Shown here piece after piece: positions 11,301 to 20,771 of a stretch of DNA of 64,000 nucleotides. Source of the stretch: Amphiura filiformis (Eukaryota; Echinodermata; Ophiuroidea; Amphilepidida; Amphiuridae); the NCBI RefSeq assembly GCF_039555335.1, contig NC_092629.1:4421912-4485911 (forward strand), in the 5' to 3' direction. The translations under genes and the position numbers were made by a program. The notes below the pieces were generated by a model. The model was not told the origin of the DNA. It worked only from the letters and a program-made list of their open reading frames with translations, and did no database searches. The stretch's first letter is position 1. The number at the start of each line of letters is the position of its first letter.

Positions 11301-13278
11301 GGCCGACGATGTTAGAGCTTTAAGGAACTGTGTCCTAGAGATTGTCATGTTTGAGATCTAAGGCTGTGACCTATCAGGTAATGACGTATCGACTATTCGG
11401 GTACCCGGTGTAATTTCGGGTAACCGGGTACCCGTATCAGACGTAAAAAAAAAATTAAGTCATTTATTTTTTCGGCTTTGTAGTGTCCCTGGACCTAGAG
11501 CTAAATGCTAGGATAATTAATTGTTGACTTAAAAAAAAAAATGTCATACTCTTTTAATGATTTCAAAATGCATTGAATTTGTATCCATTTTGAAATCAAC
11601 CATGAATGATTCTAGCATTTAGCTCTAGGTCCAGGGACACTACAAAGCCGAAAAAATAAATATTGTTTTTTGGTTTTTTTTTAATTCGGGTAATCCGTAA
11701 ATGGAATTTGTATCCAGGTAGGGGAAAAACGGGCAGGTACCTGAATATCCGGGCTTGATTCACTGCCTTATTGAGATCCTAGTGTGTGTAAGTCATTCTT
11801 TAAGTATTGCGGTTAAGGAACTGTGTCCTAGAGATTGTCATGTTTGAAATCCTAGTGTGTTTGTATGATTATATTAGGCTGGCGGGTAAGCATCATTAAT
11901 TGATCTCGTACACTGGTATGTAATGTGTTGTTTATACTATTCACCCTTGACTGCTCATATATAAGTACCAGACTTGAGTCCTGTTTATCAGGGACAGTCT
12001 GTGTAGCTCTGTGGTAGAGCGCTCAACCGACAAGCGAGAGATCTGGGGTTCAAGTCACCGCACAGGCAGGTATGTCCGGAGTTTTTACTCTGGTATATCT
12101 GCCTATGCATGTTATGTTTCCATTTGTAAATTCATGTTTAAATGTGCTAGTGTGCGCGCGTAATTCTTCTTTCCCTGTATCCTAGTGTGTGTATATGTCA
12201 TTTTATGAGTGTAGAAGCATATTGGCCTGGAACTGTGTCCTAGAGATTGTCATGTTTCAGATCCCCTAATGAACGTTTTGTTTGTTTCACTTTTCAGATG
12301 AACAGAGCAGTATTACTAATCCTCTGTGTAGCTGGATTACAAGGATCCTACCTCACATGGGGTGTACTTCAAGAACGAGTCATGGCACATGAATACGGCA
12401 AAGATGACACTAATCCCGGAGAGAAATTCAAGAATTCACAGTTTTTAGTTTTCATGAATCGTGTTTTGGCACTCTCCGCAGCAGGACTCGTTATGATGTT
12501 AACGAAACAACCACGACATGTAGCGCCATTGTATAAATATTCGTACTGTTCACTATCAAACATTCTCAGTAGTTGGTGTCAATACGAAGCATTGAAATTT
12601 GTAAGTTTCCCAACTCAAGTGCTAGCAAAGGCATCCAAAATCATCCCCGTCATGCTTATGGGTAAGGTTGTATCATCAAAATCATACGAATATTACGAGT
12701 ACTTCACAGCAGGGATGATATCGGTCGGAGTGGCCATGTTTTTGTTAACGCAAGGCAAAGAGGATACCGGGAACACAGTGACGACCATATCGGGCGTGGT
12801 CATATTAGTCGGGTATATGACGTTTGACAGCTTCACATCAAATTGGCAGGCCGAGTTATACAAGCAATACAGTATGTCCAGTATACAGATGATGTTCGGT
12901 GTCAACTTATTCTCATGCATATTCACGAGTTGGGCTCTTCTAGAACAAGGGGGATTTGTCGAAGGCATTTCATTCATGCTTAAATATAGCACCTTTATGT
13001 TCCATGTTAGTCTTATATCAATATGTTCCGCGACCGGACAGCTCTTTATATTTTACACAATTTCGCAATTTAGTGCGGTTGTTTTTACAATCATCATGAC
13101 TACGCGTCAAGCCATTGCAATTTTCCTCTCATGCATCATTTACGGACATCCAGTGTCGGTATCCGGTTTTCTAGGCATCATGGTGGTGTTTGTAGCGCTG
13201 TTTTTGAAAGTTTATAGCGGCGAAAAAGAAGTCTGCAAAAGCAAAACAAGCGAGTCAAGCGCCCTCACAAACAATTGA
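5072..13278 (+). CDS. SLC35B2: PAPS transporter 1 (SLC35B2), whole gene, 3 coding exons
   Basis: Coding segments are 5072-5300, 9917-10023 and 12298-13278, joined by GT-AG introns in phases 1 and 0. They total 1317 nt, 438 residues plus stop; human SLC35B2 has 432. The family exchanges cytosolic 3'-phosphoadenosine 5'-phosphosulfate into the Golgi lumen for sulfotransferases. Family blocks are visible: a hydrophobic N-terminal segment, an [15 protein letters not shown] first luminal/TM block, [62 protein letters not shown] and [11 protein letters not shown]. The rest is hydrophobic, consistent with about ten membrane spans. The frame is intact, so the gene looks functional. A noncoding 5' exon upstream is likely, because AG acceptors precede the ATG. 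Identity rests on remembered family sequence, not a search. Confidence 0.95.
5460..5525. repeat. 'ttttaccatattagggcaccc' short repeats
   Basis: Three near-tandem copies of a roughly 22-bp word. The same word recurs at 6770-6835 and, three to four times, at 7178-7275, all in SLC35B2 intron 1. Between the clusters lies a MITE family copy. Confidence 0.7.
5631..6010. mobile_element. MITE with GTTTCCCGTCAC ends, SLC35B2 intron 1
   Basis: 'aggccactaacagtcaattt..gagtttcccgtcac' at the left is the reverse of 'gtgacgggaaactcaaaatcgac..ggcct' at the right. A truncated second copy is at 1907-2210. Confidence 0.7.
6195..6765 (+). mobile_element. MITE copy (family of 58458-59020)
   Basis: Shares long colinear blocks with 58458-59020, such as 'gtcataattggcggtcattt' and 'caaatcatccccaagt'. 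Ends carry 'agccgtaa' and 'ttacggct'. Same orientation as the other copy but more diverged. Confidence 0.75.
7345..8343 (+). mobile_element. Helitron-like non-autonomous element
   Basis: Begins A|TCTATATAATAATACG and ends ..AACCGCCTAG|T: the 5'-TC and 3'-CTRR termini between A and T expected of Helitrons. The interior has three or more units of about 110 bp built on 'catgaaacttggtgggtac' and 'ggtcatctgaggtcaaat', plus 'tagtcctac' repeats. I could not confirm a clean 3' hairpin. Confidence 0.6.
8344..9916. other. SLC35B2 intron 1, distal part
   Basis: No gene, RNA or clear element recognised. There are G-runs at about 9008-9014 and 9388-9395, and ordinary AT-rich sequence. Confidence 0.5.
9917..10023 (+). 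CDS. SLC35B2: SLC35B2 coding exon 2 (short linker exon)
   Basis: Residues 77-112. The acceptor is tttcttgcag ending at 9916; the donor is GTAATA at 10024. The first two bases complete a glycine codon split by the phase-1 intron, and the exon ends in phase 0. It encodes [17 protein letters not shown], which aligns with the conserved FPLVKACVFG-type block after the first membrane span of human SLC35B2, then a polar, poorly conserved linker. Confidence 0.9.
10190..10830. repeat. palindromic element split by a nested MITE
   Basis: Arms 'ttatttcctga.. gcccaatttccctcaaaata' (10205-10245) plus 'gaaatgtatttcttacacta' (10268) are inverted at 10730-10815 ('tagtgtaagaaatacatttt', 'ttgagggcaattgggctta'). 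The centre is occupied by the element 10330-10696. Confidence 0.75.
10330..10696. mobile_element. MITE with CCCGGGGGG ends and 8-bp TSD ACCTGTGC
   Basis: Left CCCGGGGGGGTACTCA and right TGAGTATCCCCCCCGGG are inverted; ACCTGTGC flanks at 10322-10329 and 10697-10704. The interior repeats 'ggacccattgatatacca' in both orientations. Ends resemble those of the element at 59403-61504. Confidence 0.85.
11440..11690. repeat. long hairpin, 'cggctttgtagtgtccctgg' arms
   Basis: 11465-11515 ('ttttttcggctttgtagtgtccctggacctagagctaaatgct') is repeated inverted at 11610-11660. Outside the arms are 'cgggtacccg' words (11398-11438) and 'cgggtaatccg', 'aggtacctgaatatccggg' (11685-11755). A related half, 'aggtccagggacactcc', is at 16890-16910 beside 'ggtcggttaac' words. 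Confidence 0.7.
11998..12067 (+). repeat. tRNA-like sequence (SINE head or tRNA pseudogene)
   Basis: Box A (GTAGCTCTGTGGTAGAGC) and box B (GGTTCAAGTC) are clear, and CTGTGT pairs with GCACAG as an acceptor-like stem. The anticodon stem is weak (CGCT/AGCG with a 9-nt loop), so a working tRNA is unlikely. It lies in SLC35B2 intron 2. Confidence 0.5.
12298..13278 (+). CDS. SLC35B2: SLC35B2 coding exon 3 (transporter core and stop)
   Basis: Residues 113-438 and a TGA at 13276-13278. The acceptor is cttttcag at 12290-12297. The open frame continues upstream of 12298, but those codons are intronic. The exon carries the whole SLC35 membrane core uninterrupted: [13 protein letters not shown], the FDSFTSNWQ loop, a repeat-like second half and a Lys/Ser-rich cytosolic tail. 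Having about 75% of the protein in one exon is notable but not unusual for this gene. Confidence 0.95.
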   Translation: MNRAVLLILCVAGLQGSYLTWGVLQERVMAHEYGKDDTNPGEKFKNSQFLVFMNRVLALSAAGLVMMLTKQPRHVAPLYKYSYCSLSNILSSWCQYEALKFVSFPTQVLAKASKIIPVMLMGKVVSSKSYEYYEYFTAGMISVGVAMFLLTQGKEDTGNTVTTISGVVILVGYMTFDSFTSNWQAELYKQYSMSSIQMMFGVNLFSCIFTSWALLEQGGFVEGISFMLKYSTFMFHVSLISICSATGQLFIFYTISQFSAVVFTIIMTTRQAIAIFLSCIIYGHPVSVSGFLGIMVVFVALFLKVYSGEKEVCKSKTSESSALTNN

Positions 13279-13282
13279 TTCA

Positions 13283-13288
13283 AATAAA
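13283..13288 (+). promoter_or_regulatory. candidate poly(A) signals for SLC35B2
   Basis: AATAAA begins five bases after the stop codon. A second AATAAA lies at 13592-13597 and would give a more ordinary 3' UTR of roughly 330 nt. Only transcript ends can decide between them. Confidence 0.35.
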
Positions 13289-14270
13289 GTGTGAAGAATT
13301 TAGCGTTAAATTTAATCTGATTTTATTGGTGCATACTGACAGGAGCTATGACAAAGAAAAATGGCTCAAAGATTTTGGAATTCCAACCAAGGTGAGGGGT
13401 TTCAACTTTGGTGCGAGTGAGGATGTGTGGCTAGGACTCCTAACTACTCGACTTCAAACCAAATTGGACAAAAAACAAACCCGAAAATTATACCATTTTA
13501 CCAAAAAGCGATGACAAATTGGCACATATTCAAGAACATTTTGAAAAAACTCCCTTACATAAACCAAATTTTCATGAAATTGAGGGCCATCAATAAACCT
13601 AAATGGCTGAAAATGCACCCGAGTCTAAACTAAATGGCTGAAAATGTACCCGGAATCTGCTACACATCCCCATACCATTATTTCCACTAAACCCCACCCT
13701 GGGAATTGCAACCAACTTTAACAGTTGTTGATAACTTTCCACCTGGGTTGACCATAATTATATAGTTCAACTGGAAATGAGATGGCATTGAAATCATCCA
13801 CAGGGGGTATGGATTTCAAATGAAATAGCCTAATTGCCCATGTGTTTATTTGTAGAGTATAAAACCCACCAGAAAATAATGAGCAAAACTTGATAGATCA
13901 TTGATCGGCAAACACATTGCATAATTAGGCCAGCTGAAATGCTGTTGGTGTACATGTAGGACGGGGTTGTCACTACACTGGTCAGTGTCGGTCGGTTGGT
14001 AGTAACCAGATTTGAGGCTGACCAACGGCACTCAAGTGAACATAAGGACTTGTCAACCATCACTCTAATAGAGAAATTGTACTTTTACCAATTACAATTA
14101 AAACAGCTGGAAAAAGAACCATGAGAGTATTTGGGACAAATAACATGACATTTTAGCTGGCACTAAATAAATTCAGTCTAGTGACAATCCTGCTGCATGC
14201 TACAGTTGAGACAAGAAATTCTAGCCCTTGTACAGTACATGTACACCACTCATGTATCACTAGTACTACT
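13289..14270. other. SLC35B2 3' flank
   Basis: No gene recognised. A broken end of the 'attccarttgaaatcca' MITE is at 13766-13832. The remainder shows nothing I can name. Confidence 0.4.
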
Positions 14271-14421
14271 ACAGTGGAAACTCTTTAATACGAAATTTGT
14301 GGGGCCACAAAAGTTAGTTTGTCTTATCAGGATTTTGTCTTATCCATCACATATTCAGTTCAAGCTTGTCTTATCAGGTTTTTTGTATTATCAGAGCTTG
14401 TATTAATGAGTTTCCACTGAA
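14271..14421. mobile_element. MITE with CAGTGGAAACTC ends
   Basis: 'cagtggaaactctttaatac' and 'tattaatgagtttccactg' are inverted, with 'gtcttatca' repeats inside. The ends resemble those of pogo/Tigger elements. Confidence 0.65.
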
Positions 14422-14848
14422 GTATTCTTTTGAAAACAGGTGGCGTACCGAGTGTGCTCTGTCCATAAGATTGTCGAACATGGTTGAACAAATTCATCAG
14501 GATCGGTAGATAATGAAGGTGGCGTACATGATTGTGCAACCTAGCCAGGAATTTTGAAGCAGTTTTAGGTTCCAAAAGAGCTGATCAGTGTTGAAATGAT
14601 CTATTCCATTTGAAATCCATACACCCCCATGGAAGATATGACCTTAATCTCCCTCACAGGGGGGTGTAAAATGGAGTCACCCATTCAGATAACATCATCA
14701 CTAAGCCATGTAGTTTCCAAATTAAAAAAAAAATAAGCATGTTATTTTGTTTTGGAATATGTCCATAACACCATTCACACCAGGGTTGTCAACATTTCAG
14801 AATTGCTTGGCGTACCGGGACGGAAGTATTGCTAGCCAAATAAAATTG

Positions 14849-15060
14849 CAGGGTCAGAATTTTGGCGAGAATCCAAAAATCGATTCTTGTAAAGATTCTC
14901 GTAAAGATTCTTGTAAACAGAGATGTGTGAATCAATGTTGATCTTGCAAACTTTTGTAGTTTACACTGAAGTTGATTTGTAAGAACCAAATACTTCACAC
15001 AAATTGCGTCTGCAAGAATCAAGAATGATTCTCGCACAGTGGAATGAAATTCTGACCCTG
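14849..15060. mobile_element. MITE with CAGGGTCAGAATTT ends and 6-bp TSD AAATTG
   Basis: CAGGGTCAGAATTT and AAATTCTGACCCTG are inverted and AAATTG is duplicated at 14843-14848 and 15061-15066. The interior has 'gattctcgtaaagattcttg' repeats and their inverse. Confidence 0.82.
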
Positions 15061-15263
15061 AAATTGTTAATGATATTTTTCACCTGGGCACTCAAGATTC
15101 TAAAAAGTGGAGGATGTAGGGAAAGGGCACACAAAAATTCTCGGGACTATATTTTGTCGATGGGTGAGATTTTACTACCATAGCATGATTTACTACTGTG
15201 GCGAGTGTGAGAAAGTACCCAAAATGTGTGAGAGTCGGCAACCCTGGTTCACACTGTAATTAT

Positions 15264-15478
15264 ACTAGTGACACACACTACAAGATTCCTTTTGGGGCTG
15301 CCTGGACAGGTACACTATCGCCAAGGTACCTGACTGGTGCACACAGAGTACCTACAAAGTACTACACAGGATCCACCAGCAATCTATTGCACTGGTACTC
15401 CACTGGAACAGTACGGAACCAGACGAGTACCTTGGTGATGGCGGCTCCAATTAGGAATCTTGTACATAGTGTAGTTTA
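15264..15478. repeat. palindromic element, 'acactacaagattcc' ends
   Basis: 'acacactacaagattccttt..ggctgcc' and 'ggcggctccaattaggaatcttgtac..gtgtagt' are inverted. The end word is shared with the palindrome at 10270-10740, so it is probably the same family. Confidence 0.6.
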
Positions 15479-15551
15479 GATTTGTGGCATTAATAAATAT
15501 TTATTATTAGTGCACTTATCAACATCATCAATATTAGGAAAATTGAGGGTA

Positions 15552-15674
15552 AGAAGGCCCTATCTGCAATAGCTGTCCTATAGTAGACATTTGACAATTT
15601 CTGCATTCTATATTGCTCAGTACACTTCTAAAGAATATGACACCTGGAAGCTACTGTAGATAGGGCCTTCTTAT
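15552..15674. repeat. MITE with AGAAGGCCCTATC ends, TA flanks
   Basis: TA|AGAAGGCCCTATCTgcaatagct and agctactgtAGATAGGGCCTTCT|TA. The internal words 'caatagctg..ctatagt' and 'cattctatattgc' also occur in the 28888-29471 repeats. Confidence 0.6.
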
Positions 15675-15758
15675 TTGTTGATTAATGGTACTATCAGTGA
15701 CTTGCTAAATAAGAAAGTCTTTATAATATCAACTAGAATTATGCGGTTTGTAATTAAG

Positions 15759-16287
15759 GTGGCCCCCACACAAAGGTTTGTAAATACATATATGCAAATC
15801 AGCTCATTAATATTCATAAATATGCAAATAAGATGACACAAAACTATACAGCACATCAGACTCCCAATCCCATACCAAGTTGATCGGTCATTTCGATTAA
15901 GCTGCAGAGTGGATTAATGAAAATGTAGGCAAAATATGCAAATCAGCTAATTATTATTCATAAATATGCAAATAAGATAACCCAAAACTAGACAGCACAT
16001 CAGACCACAATATCCAATCCCCACACCAAGTTTGAAGTTGATAGGTCTTTGCAATTAAGCTGCAGAGCTGGATTAATGAAAATGTAGGCAAAATATGCAA
16101 ATCAGCTCATTAATATTCATATATGCAAATAACATGACACAAAGTATACAGCACCTAGGTTATTACATTGGAGCTGCAGTGGAATAAAGAATCTGCTTCT
16201 GCGCAGACAGCCAGCCAGCCAAACAGAAAAACAACCAGGCAACCATTTGGATGATAAATGACATATGGCCCACATACTGTGGGGGCC
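15759..16287 (+). repeat. octamer-rich dispersed repeat, copy 1 (three ~150-bp units)
   Basis: Units of 'atatgcaaatcagctcatta' + 'atattcataaatatgcaaat' + 'cagcacatcaga' + 'aatgaaaatgtaggcaaaat' repeat three times. The block is bounded by 'ggtggcccccacac' and 'tgtgggggcc'. Six exact ATGCAAAT octamers occur. Copy 2 is at 50970-51402. Confidence 0.8.
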
Positions 16288-17537
16288 AAAAATGTGACGT
16301 GATCTGTGAAAACCCTTCACATGTCGCATTATCCGACTTTGTTTTATAAAGATAATAAAGGCCAAAGCTTCTTTATTTTTTCAACCCTCTTTATTTGCTC
16401 ATAACTTTTGATGTTAAGTCGCAGGTATAAAATGAAAACAGTTCCTAAATATCCATGTTTTTTGTCTTCAAAACTAAAAAATGTCACCATCTGTGCAAGG
16501 GTTTTCACAGAGAACATCAGAAATCTTGAATTTTGCATATTTGTAAGAAGTAAAGAAGAGGTGTGCCCAGTCACATTCTCAGCAAGTTAAAAGACTGTAG
16601 CAAATTTTAAATAAGAAAAATTTGTCATTTTCGTCAGTATTGGGGATCTCTGTCTGTCTGTCTGTCCGTTTTTTTGCCCTTTGGTCAAATACATGCTGAA
16701 AGTTGTATACACTTCTCCTTCATGTCAAGCTATAAAGTTCAAATGTATGTTTTCAAAAAGGTCACTGATAGGGGTGTAAATTAATGGTTATTTGTCTATC
16801 TGTTTAAACGGACCACAATCCAGGTCGGTTAACCGTGTAAACATTTGTAAGAAAAAAAGAAAGCAAAGAAGGTCTTCTCTAGGTTTTTTATGTTTTTTCT
16901 AGGTCCAGGGACACTCCAGAAGCGAAAAAACAACTTAATAACTTTTTTTTTTTAAACGTTTAAACGGTTAGTGATTTTCCTAAACGGAGAGTGCATTTAC
17001 GGTCGGTTAAACGTGAAACGTGTAAACGTAGACACCCCTAGTCACTGATAGTACCTTTGATTATAATCTTTTTTTTTTATTCTTTTTTTTATGATAATCA
17101 TTTTCTTCCTGTACAGTCTCATTACCACATTGCCTTTCATCTTTGCTAGGGGTAGAATTTCATCACAAATGTGTAAATTACATGTCACTTGCTGATTGGT
17201 TACAACAAGAATATTAGTAAGAAACTTTTGCATATTTGTTACATCCATCGAAGAAAACCTTCCCTCCAGCAAATTCCAAATCAAATCCTACATTTTTGCT
17301 GGGAATTAGCTTCCTGAATTCCATGTTTCCAGGCCTACAAAATGTACATGTGATGAAATTCTATCCCTAGTTTAGTAGTTTAGGGACTGGTCAATATTTA
17401 TGCCATGTGGATTTAAAGAGATAATGTTTTGTTGAAAAAAAAAGGGGGGGTGCTCATTCAGGAAAAGAAGATGTGAAATTTTAAATGCAGAAATTGGAAT
17501 AAAAGGAGGGACTGAGACATATGCTCATCTCACGGAA
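16288..17537. other. non-genic stretch with small inverted repeats
   Basis: 16800-17040 has 'ggtcggttaaccgtgtaaac' and 'ggtcggttaaacgtgaaacg' around a 'ccagggacactccagaagcg' word. 17147-17370 has 'ctaggggtagaatttcatca' inverted as 'tgatgaaattctatccctag'. No gene recognised. Confidence 0.55.
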
Positions 17538-17866
17538 GCACGGTGGCCCAATGGTTAGGGCGCGAGCTTCATGATCGGAAGGTTGCGGGTTCGAGCCCCA
17601 CCACGGCCAGTGTGTTGCGTCTTTGAGCAAGATAGCTTAATTCCCAATTGCTTCACTCCACCCAGGTGTAAAATGGGGAGCTGCTGGGGTAATCACAATC
17701 TAAGTCGCTGAGAGTACCTGCGCATCAGTTGCGGACTTGGTGAAGCGGAAATGATTCTGATATATCCTGATGGCAGCGGAATAATTGCTGAAGTGTGCTG
17801 ATAATTAGGCCATGCCTAGCTGAAGCGCATGTTAAATCAAACAACATTTATTTATTTATTTATTTC
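17538..17866 (+). mobile_element. tRNA-derived SINE with (ATTT)n tail
   Basis: The first 72 bases are tRNA-like: A box GGTGGCCCAATGGTTAGGGC, B box GGTTCGAGCCCC, and paired ends (..CGTGG/CCACGG..). A unique body (TTGAGCAAGATAGCTTAATT.. CACTCCACCCAGGTGTAAAA) and an (ATTT)n tail follow. Internal RNA polymerase III promoter boxes look intact. Confidence 0.85.
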
Positions 17867-18048
17867 ATCTCATAGTTTGTGAATTCCTGCAACCCTGATG
17901 GTGTAAATATTGGTCAGTCTATTAAACACTTATGTACATACATGTACAGAATATATTTATAATATAATTATTAACAGTGTGTTATAGCATAGATTCACAG
18001 CACCAGGGTTCTGCACAGGTAGTCCTCTCTTGGCATTGCCATGAAATG

Positions 18049-18220
18049 GGCTATTCCAATTTAAATCCATACAACCCATATATAGAAGATGTGACCTTAA
18101 TCTCCCACAGAGGGGGTTTAGATTTCAAATGGAGTCCCCCATTCAGATGACCTATTTGAAATTCACACTACCTGTCAAGTCTTACATAGGGTGTATGGAT
18201 TTGAACTGGAATAGCCCAAT
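18049..18220. mobile_element. palindromic MITE 'ggctattccarttgaaatcca', copy 1
   Basis: Ends 'gggctattccaatttaaatc' and 'gatttgaactggaatagccc', with inner 'gaccttaatctcccacag' and 'tgaaattcacac'. The most abundant family here: other copies or pieces at 14594-14695, 18267-18450, 19930-20100, 22204-22245 with 24034-24163, 24630-24806, 31577-31757, 32803-32915, 43130-43372 and 43390-43562. Confidence 0.85.
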
Positions 18221-18266
18221 CAAGAACTGGCCGATATTGGCTTGATTAAAATCTGTGGTAATAGTG

Positions 18267-18450
18267 GGCTATTCCAGTTGAAATCCATACACCCCTTATG
18301 GAATACATCACTTTTATCTCCCGCACAGAGAGTATGTGTGTAGCTTTTAAAAAGAGTCACCCATTTAGGTAACCCCATTTGAAATTCACACTCCCTGTGC
18401 AGCAGGTTATGTCTTCCATATGGGTGTATGGATTTCAACTGGAATAGCCC
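18267..18450. mobile_element. palindromic MITE, copy 2
   Basis: 'gggctattccagttgaaatc' and 'gatttcaactggaatagccc' are perfect inverted ends about 180 bp apart. It is the best-preserved copy and lies 47 bp from copy 1. Confidence 0.88.
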
Positions 18451-18989
18451 AACAGGGAGCTGTCAATCAATAAGTCTTATGCGTAATATATGTTTCTCAT
18501 AAATATGAGGTGTTTCACCCAGCAATACTCACCCCGATCATGCCGTGGGGCTAAAATAGTGTAAAATACCAAAGTCCTTTTTGGGAAGCTCAGAGACTTC
18601 TTACATCAGTCTCTCTCTAAAAAAACCCGCTATTAGTATATGTCCCCCGTTAATACCGGGGAAAAATGTTTGGTGCCACCACTGAGCTAATTTATAATGC
18701 TAAGTGTTGTAGAAAACAGGTCTACATAAAATATGATGTGATCAAGCAAAATAAGTCAATTGTCGAACAAAATAAAAATTCAGTGTTTAAAATTCATTAT
18801 GAGTTCCAATTTCAGAGCTTGATTTTGATGAAAATCCCATCACAATTGGACTTACGGTTCCAGAGATATGGTCATTTTAGTGTTGCTGAGAACAATAAAA
18901 AGAAAAGGAAGTTGAATACTATTACTGACTGTATCTAAAAATCCGTATTAGCGACAAAATACATACTTAGCTTGATTGCATCACAAATA

Positions 18990-19508
18990 CAGTAAGCCAA
19001 AAAATTAAGGTACCAGTTGTTTTCACCCCTGTATATCCTAAATAAAGACAATTTTGTCAAAATTTAAACAAGCAGCCGATGCCTGTACTCATTAGCTCTG
19101 ATTTAAGACCTTATTTGTTGAAATTGGTTGAGAATTAAAGAAATGGTAGTCCAAAACCTGATGAAGATACAAAATAAAAAGTTGCACATTTGTGTTCTAA
19201 TCAATGAAAGCATAGCGCTAGTTTTTCGTGCTAATCAATGAAAGCACAGCGCTAGTTATCTTGTTCGCGAACGCTTTGTGTACAAATCAATAGGGCATGC
19301 AATGTGGCAAACTGCAACTTTTATAATTTGCATCTTCCTTGGGTTTTTGGATCGTCGTGTCTTTATTTCTTCAACAATGTCAACGAATGAGGTCTTAAAT
19401 TCGAGCTAAAAGATGCAGCTATTGGCTGTTGGTTCCAATTATTACATATCTGCCTTTGTTTAGGATATACAGGGTGAACGAATTGGTACCTTAATTTTTG
19501 GCTTACTG
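18990..19508. mobile_element. mariner-type MITE, TA TSD
   Basis: TA|CAGTAAGCCAAAAAATTAAG.. and ..CTTAATTTTTGGCTTACTG|TA. Inner arms ('gtatatcctaaataaagaca' / 'tttgtttaggatatacaggg') are also inverted. Confidence 0.85.
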
Positions 19509-19929
19509 TATATCAATTACAAATTTTAACAAATCACATGCATAGAATTTTGATCTTTATTTCCTTACAAAAATGCATACCTTGTATTTTCATTTTTTTA
19601 TAGAATTATAGTTCATTTGCATGTTTATAGTAAGCACTCACTTTATGCAATAGCGCTACATAAGCATTTTGTAGTCAGTGTATGCGCATAAAAACACATG
19701 TGCACATATGAACACTTCTAAAGATTATTGTGGTGCAAAAGGTTAACTACTTGATGCTAATAGTATTGGTGCAAACTTTTATTTTAACATATTTTAGTAT
19801 ATTATTGTAATTTATTTTGTCAAAGTTTTAACCTAATTTCTAAACCTTATATTTAAATTTCAAATTATAGCAATATCTTGTACAAAGATTATATTAGAAT
19901 TACACCCAGAGTTTGGATAAAATTTGGCT

Positions 19930-20100
19930 GTTCCATTGGAAATCCACACACCCCCTATGACCTTAAGCTCCCACAAGGGGAAATCAGAATACAAATGGAG
20001 TCACCCATTCGGTTAACCCCATTCACAATTCACACTCCCTGTGTGGAACATTGATGTCGAATCTTCCATGGGGTGTATGTATGTCAACTGGAATAGCCAA
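19930..20100. mobile_element. palindromic MITE, copy 3
   Basis: 'ggctgttccattggaaatcc' to 'tgtcaactggaatagcc' with the family's 'acaaatggagtcacccattc' core; diverged. Confidence 0.75.
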
Positions 20101-20127
20101 TTTTATCCTTGGTTTTGTATGACTTAA

Positions 20128-20468
20128 AAGGGCATTTCGTGATCCACAGCCTCATCACCCCACTTTTCTCAAAAAAAGTTGAGATTTTTATATCACTGGA
20201 ATACTCTGCATATTAAATGTTTATGTACAAAATATTTCTTGCAGATTAATTCAGTATAGCAAAGATATATCGAAATTTGAATTTCGTTCTGGTGCACCAG
20301 AACGAAATTACAACGTATTGTCTATGGAGCAGTGTAATACACATAATCATGCATAACTCGCAAACGCATAAAATCGGAATCAACTGACATTTTGGGAATA
20401 TGCTTTTTTCGTGGATATGTACTGAAAAATGTCATAAAAAGAGGATGCTAGGATCACGAAATACTCCT
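20128..20468. mobile_element. MITE with TTAA TSD
   Basis: TTAA|AAGGGCATTTCGTGATCC.. and ..GGATCACGAAATACTCCTT|TTAA. The interior holds 'gaatttcgttctggtgcacc' and its inverse, 'ggtgcaccagaacgaaatt'. Confidence 0.82.
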
Positions 20469-20771
20469 TTAAGGAAAAAATGTGCAACTTGATGTGTTCA
20501 GCAAATGTTATTCTTTGCTCGGCTTATAACTAGCAAAAATGGGACTCATAACATTGTTACGCATTGAGTTATGCATAACTTGAGGATTCAAGTGAGCGCG
20601 AGTTGTTGGGACTTAATTCACGCTAGCAGTAACAGAAATGATTTTTTTCTAATTATAAGCCCAAAGCATACATTGGATTGGATTCATAGCTAACTGTATT
20701 TGTTAATCAGTATTGTATAATTAATGTGTGCTGAATGTAAGGCAGCTGTAATTCAAGTGGTCATTATGGAT

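Larger units (their letters stand above)
11020..12262 (+). repeat. four dispersed units of a ~100-bp repeat, SLC35B2 intron 2
   Basis: 'ggaactgtgtcctagagatt' followed by 'gtcatgtttgagatcctagtgtgt..gtcattctt' recurs at about 11030, 11320, 11765-11870 and 12178-12262. The last unit ends only 35 bases from exon 3. The hairpin 11440-11690 and the tRNA-like piece lie between units. Confidence 0.7.

Noticed and set aside
11998-12067. Functional tRNA gene
   Set aside because: The boxes are good but the anticodon arm does not form a regular 5-bp stem with a 7-nt loop.
12247-12297. Open frame upstream of SLC35B2 exon 3
   Set aside because: It lies before a clear pyrimidine-AG acceptor, and phase and homology place the exon start at 12298.
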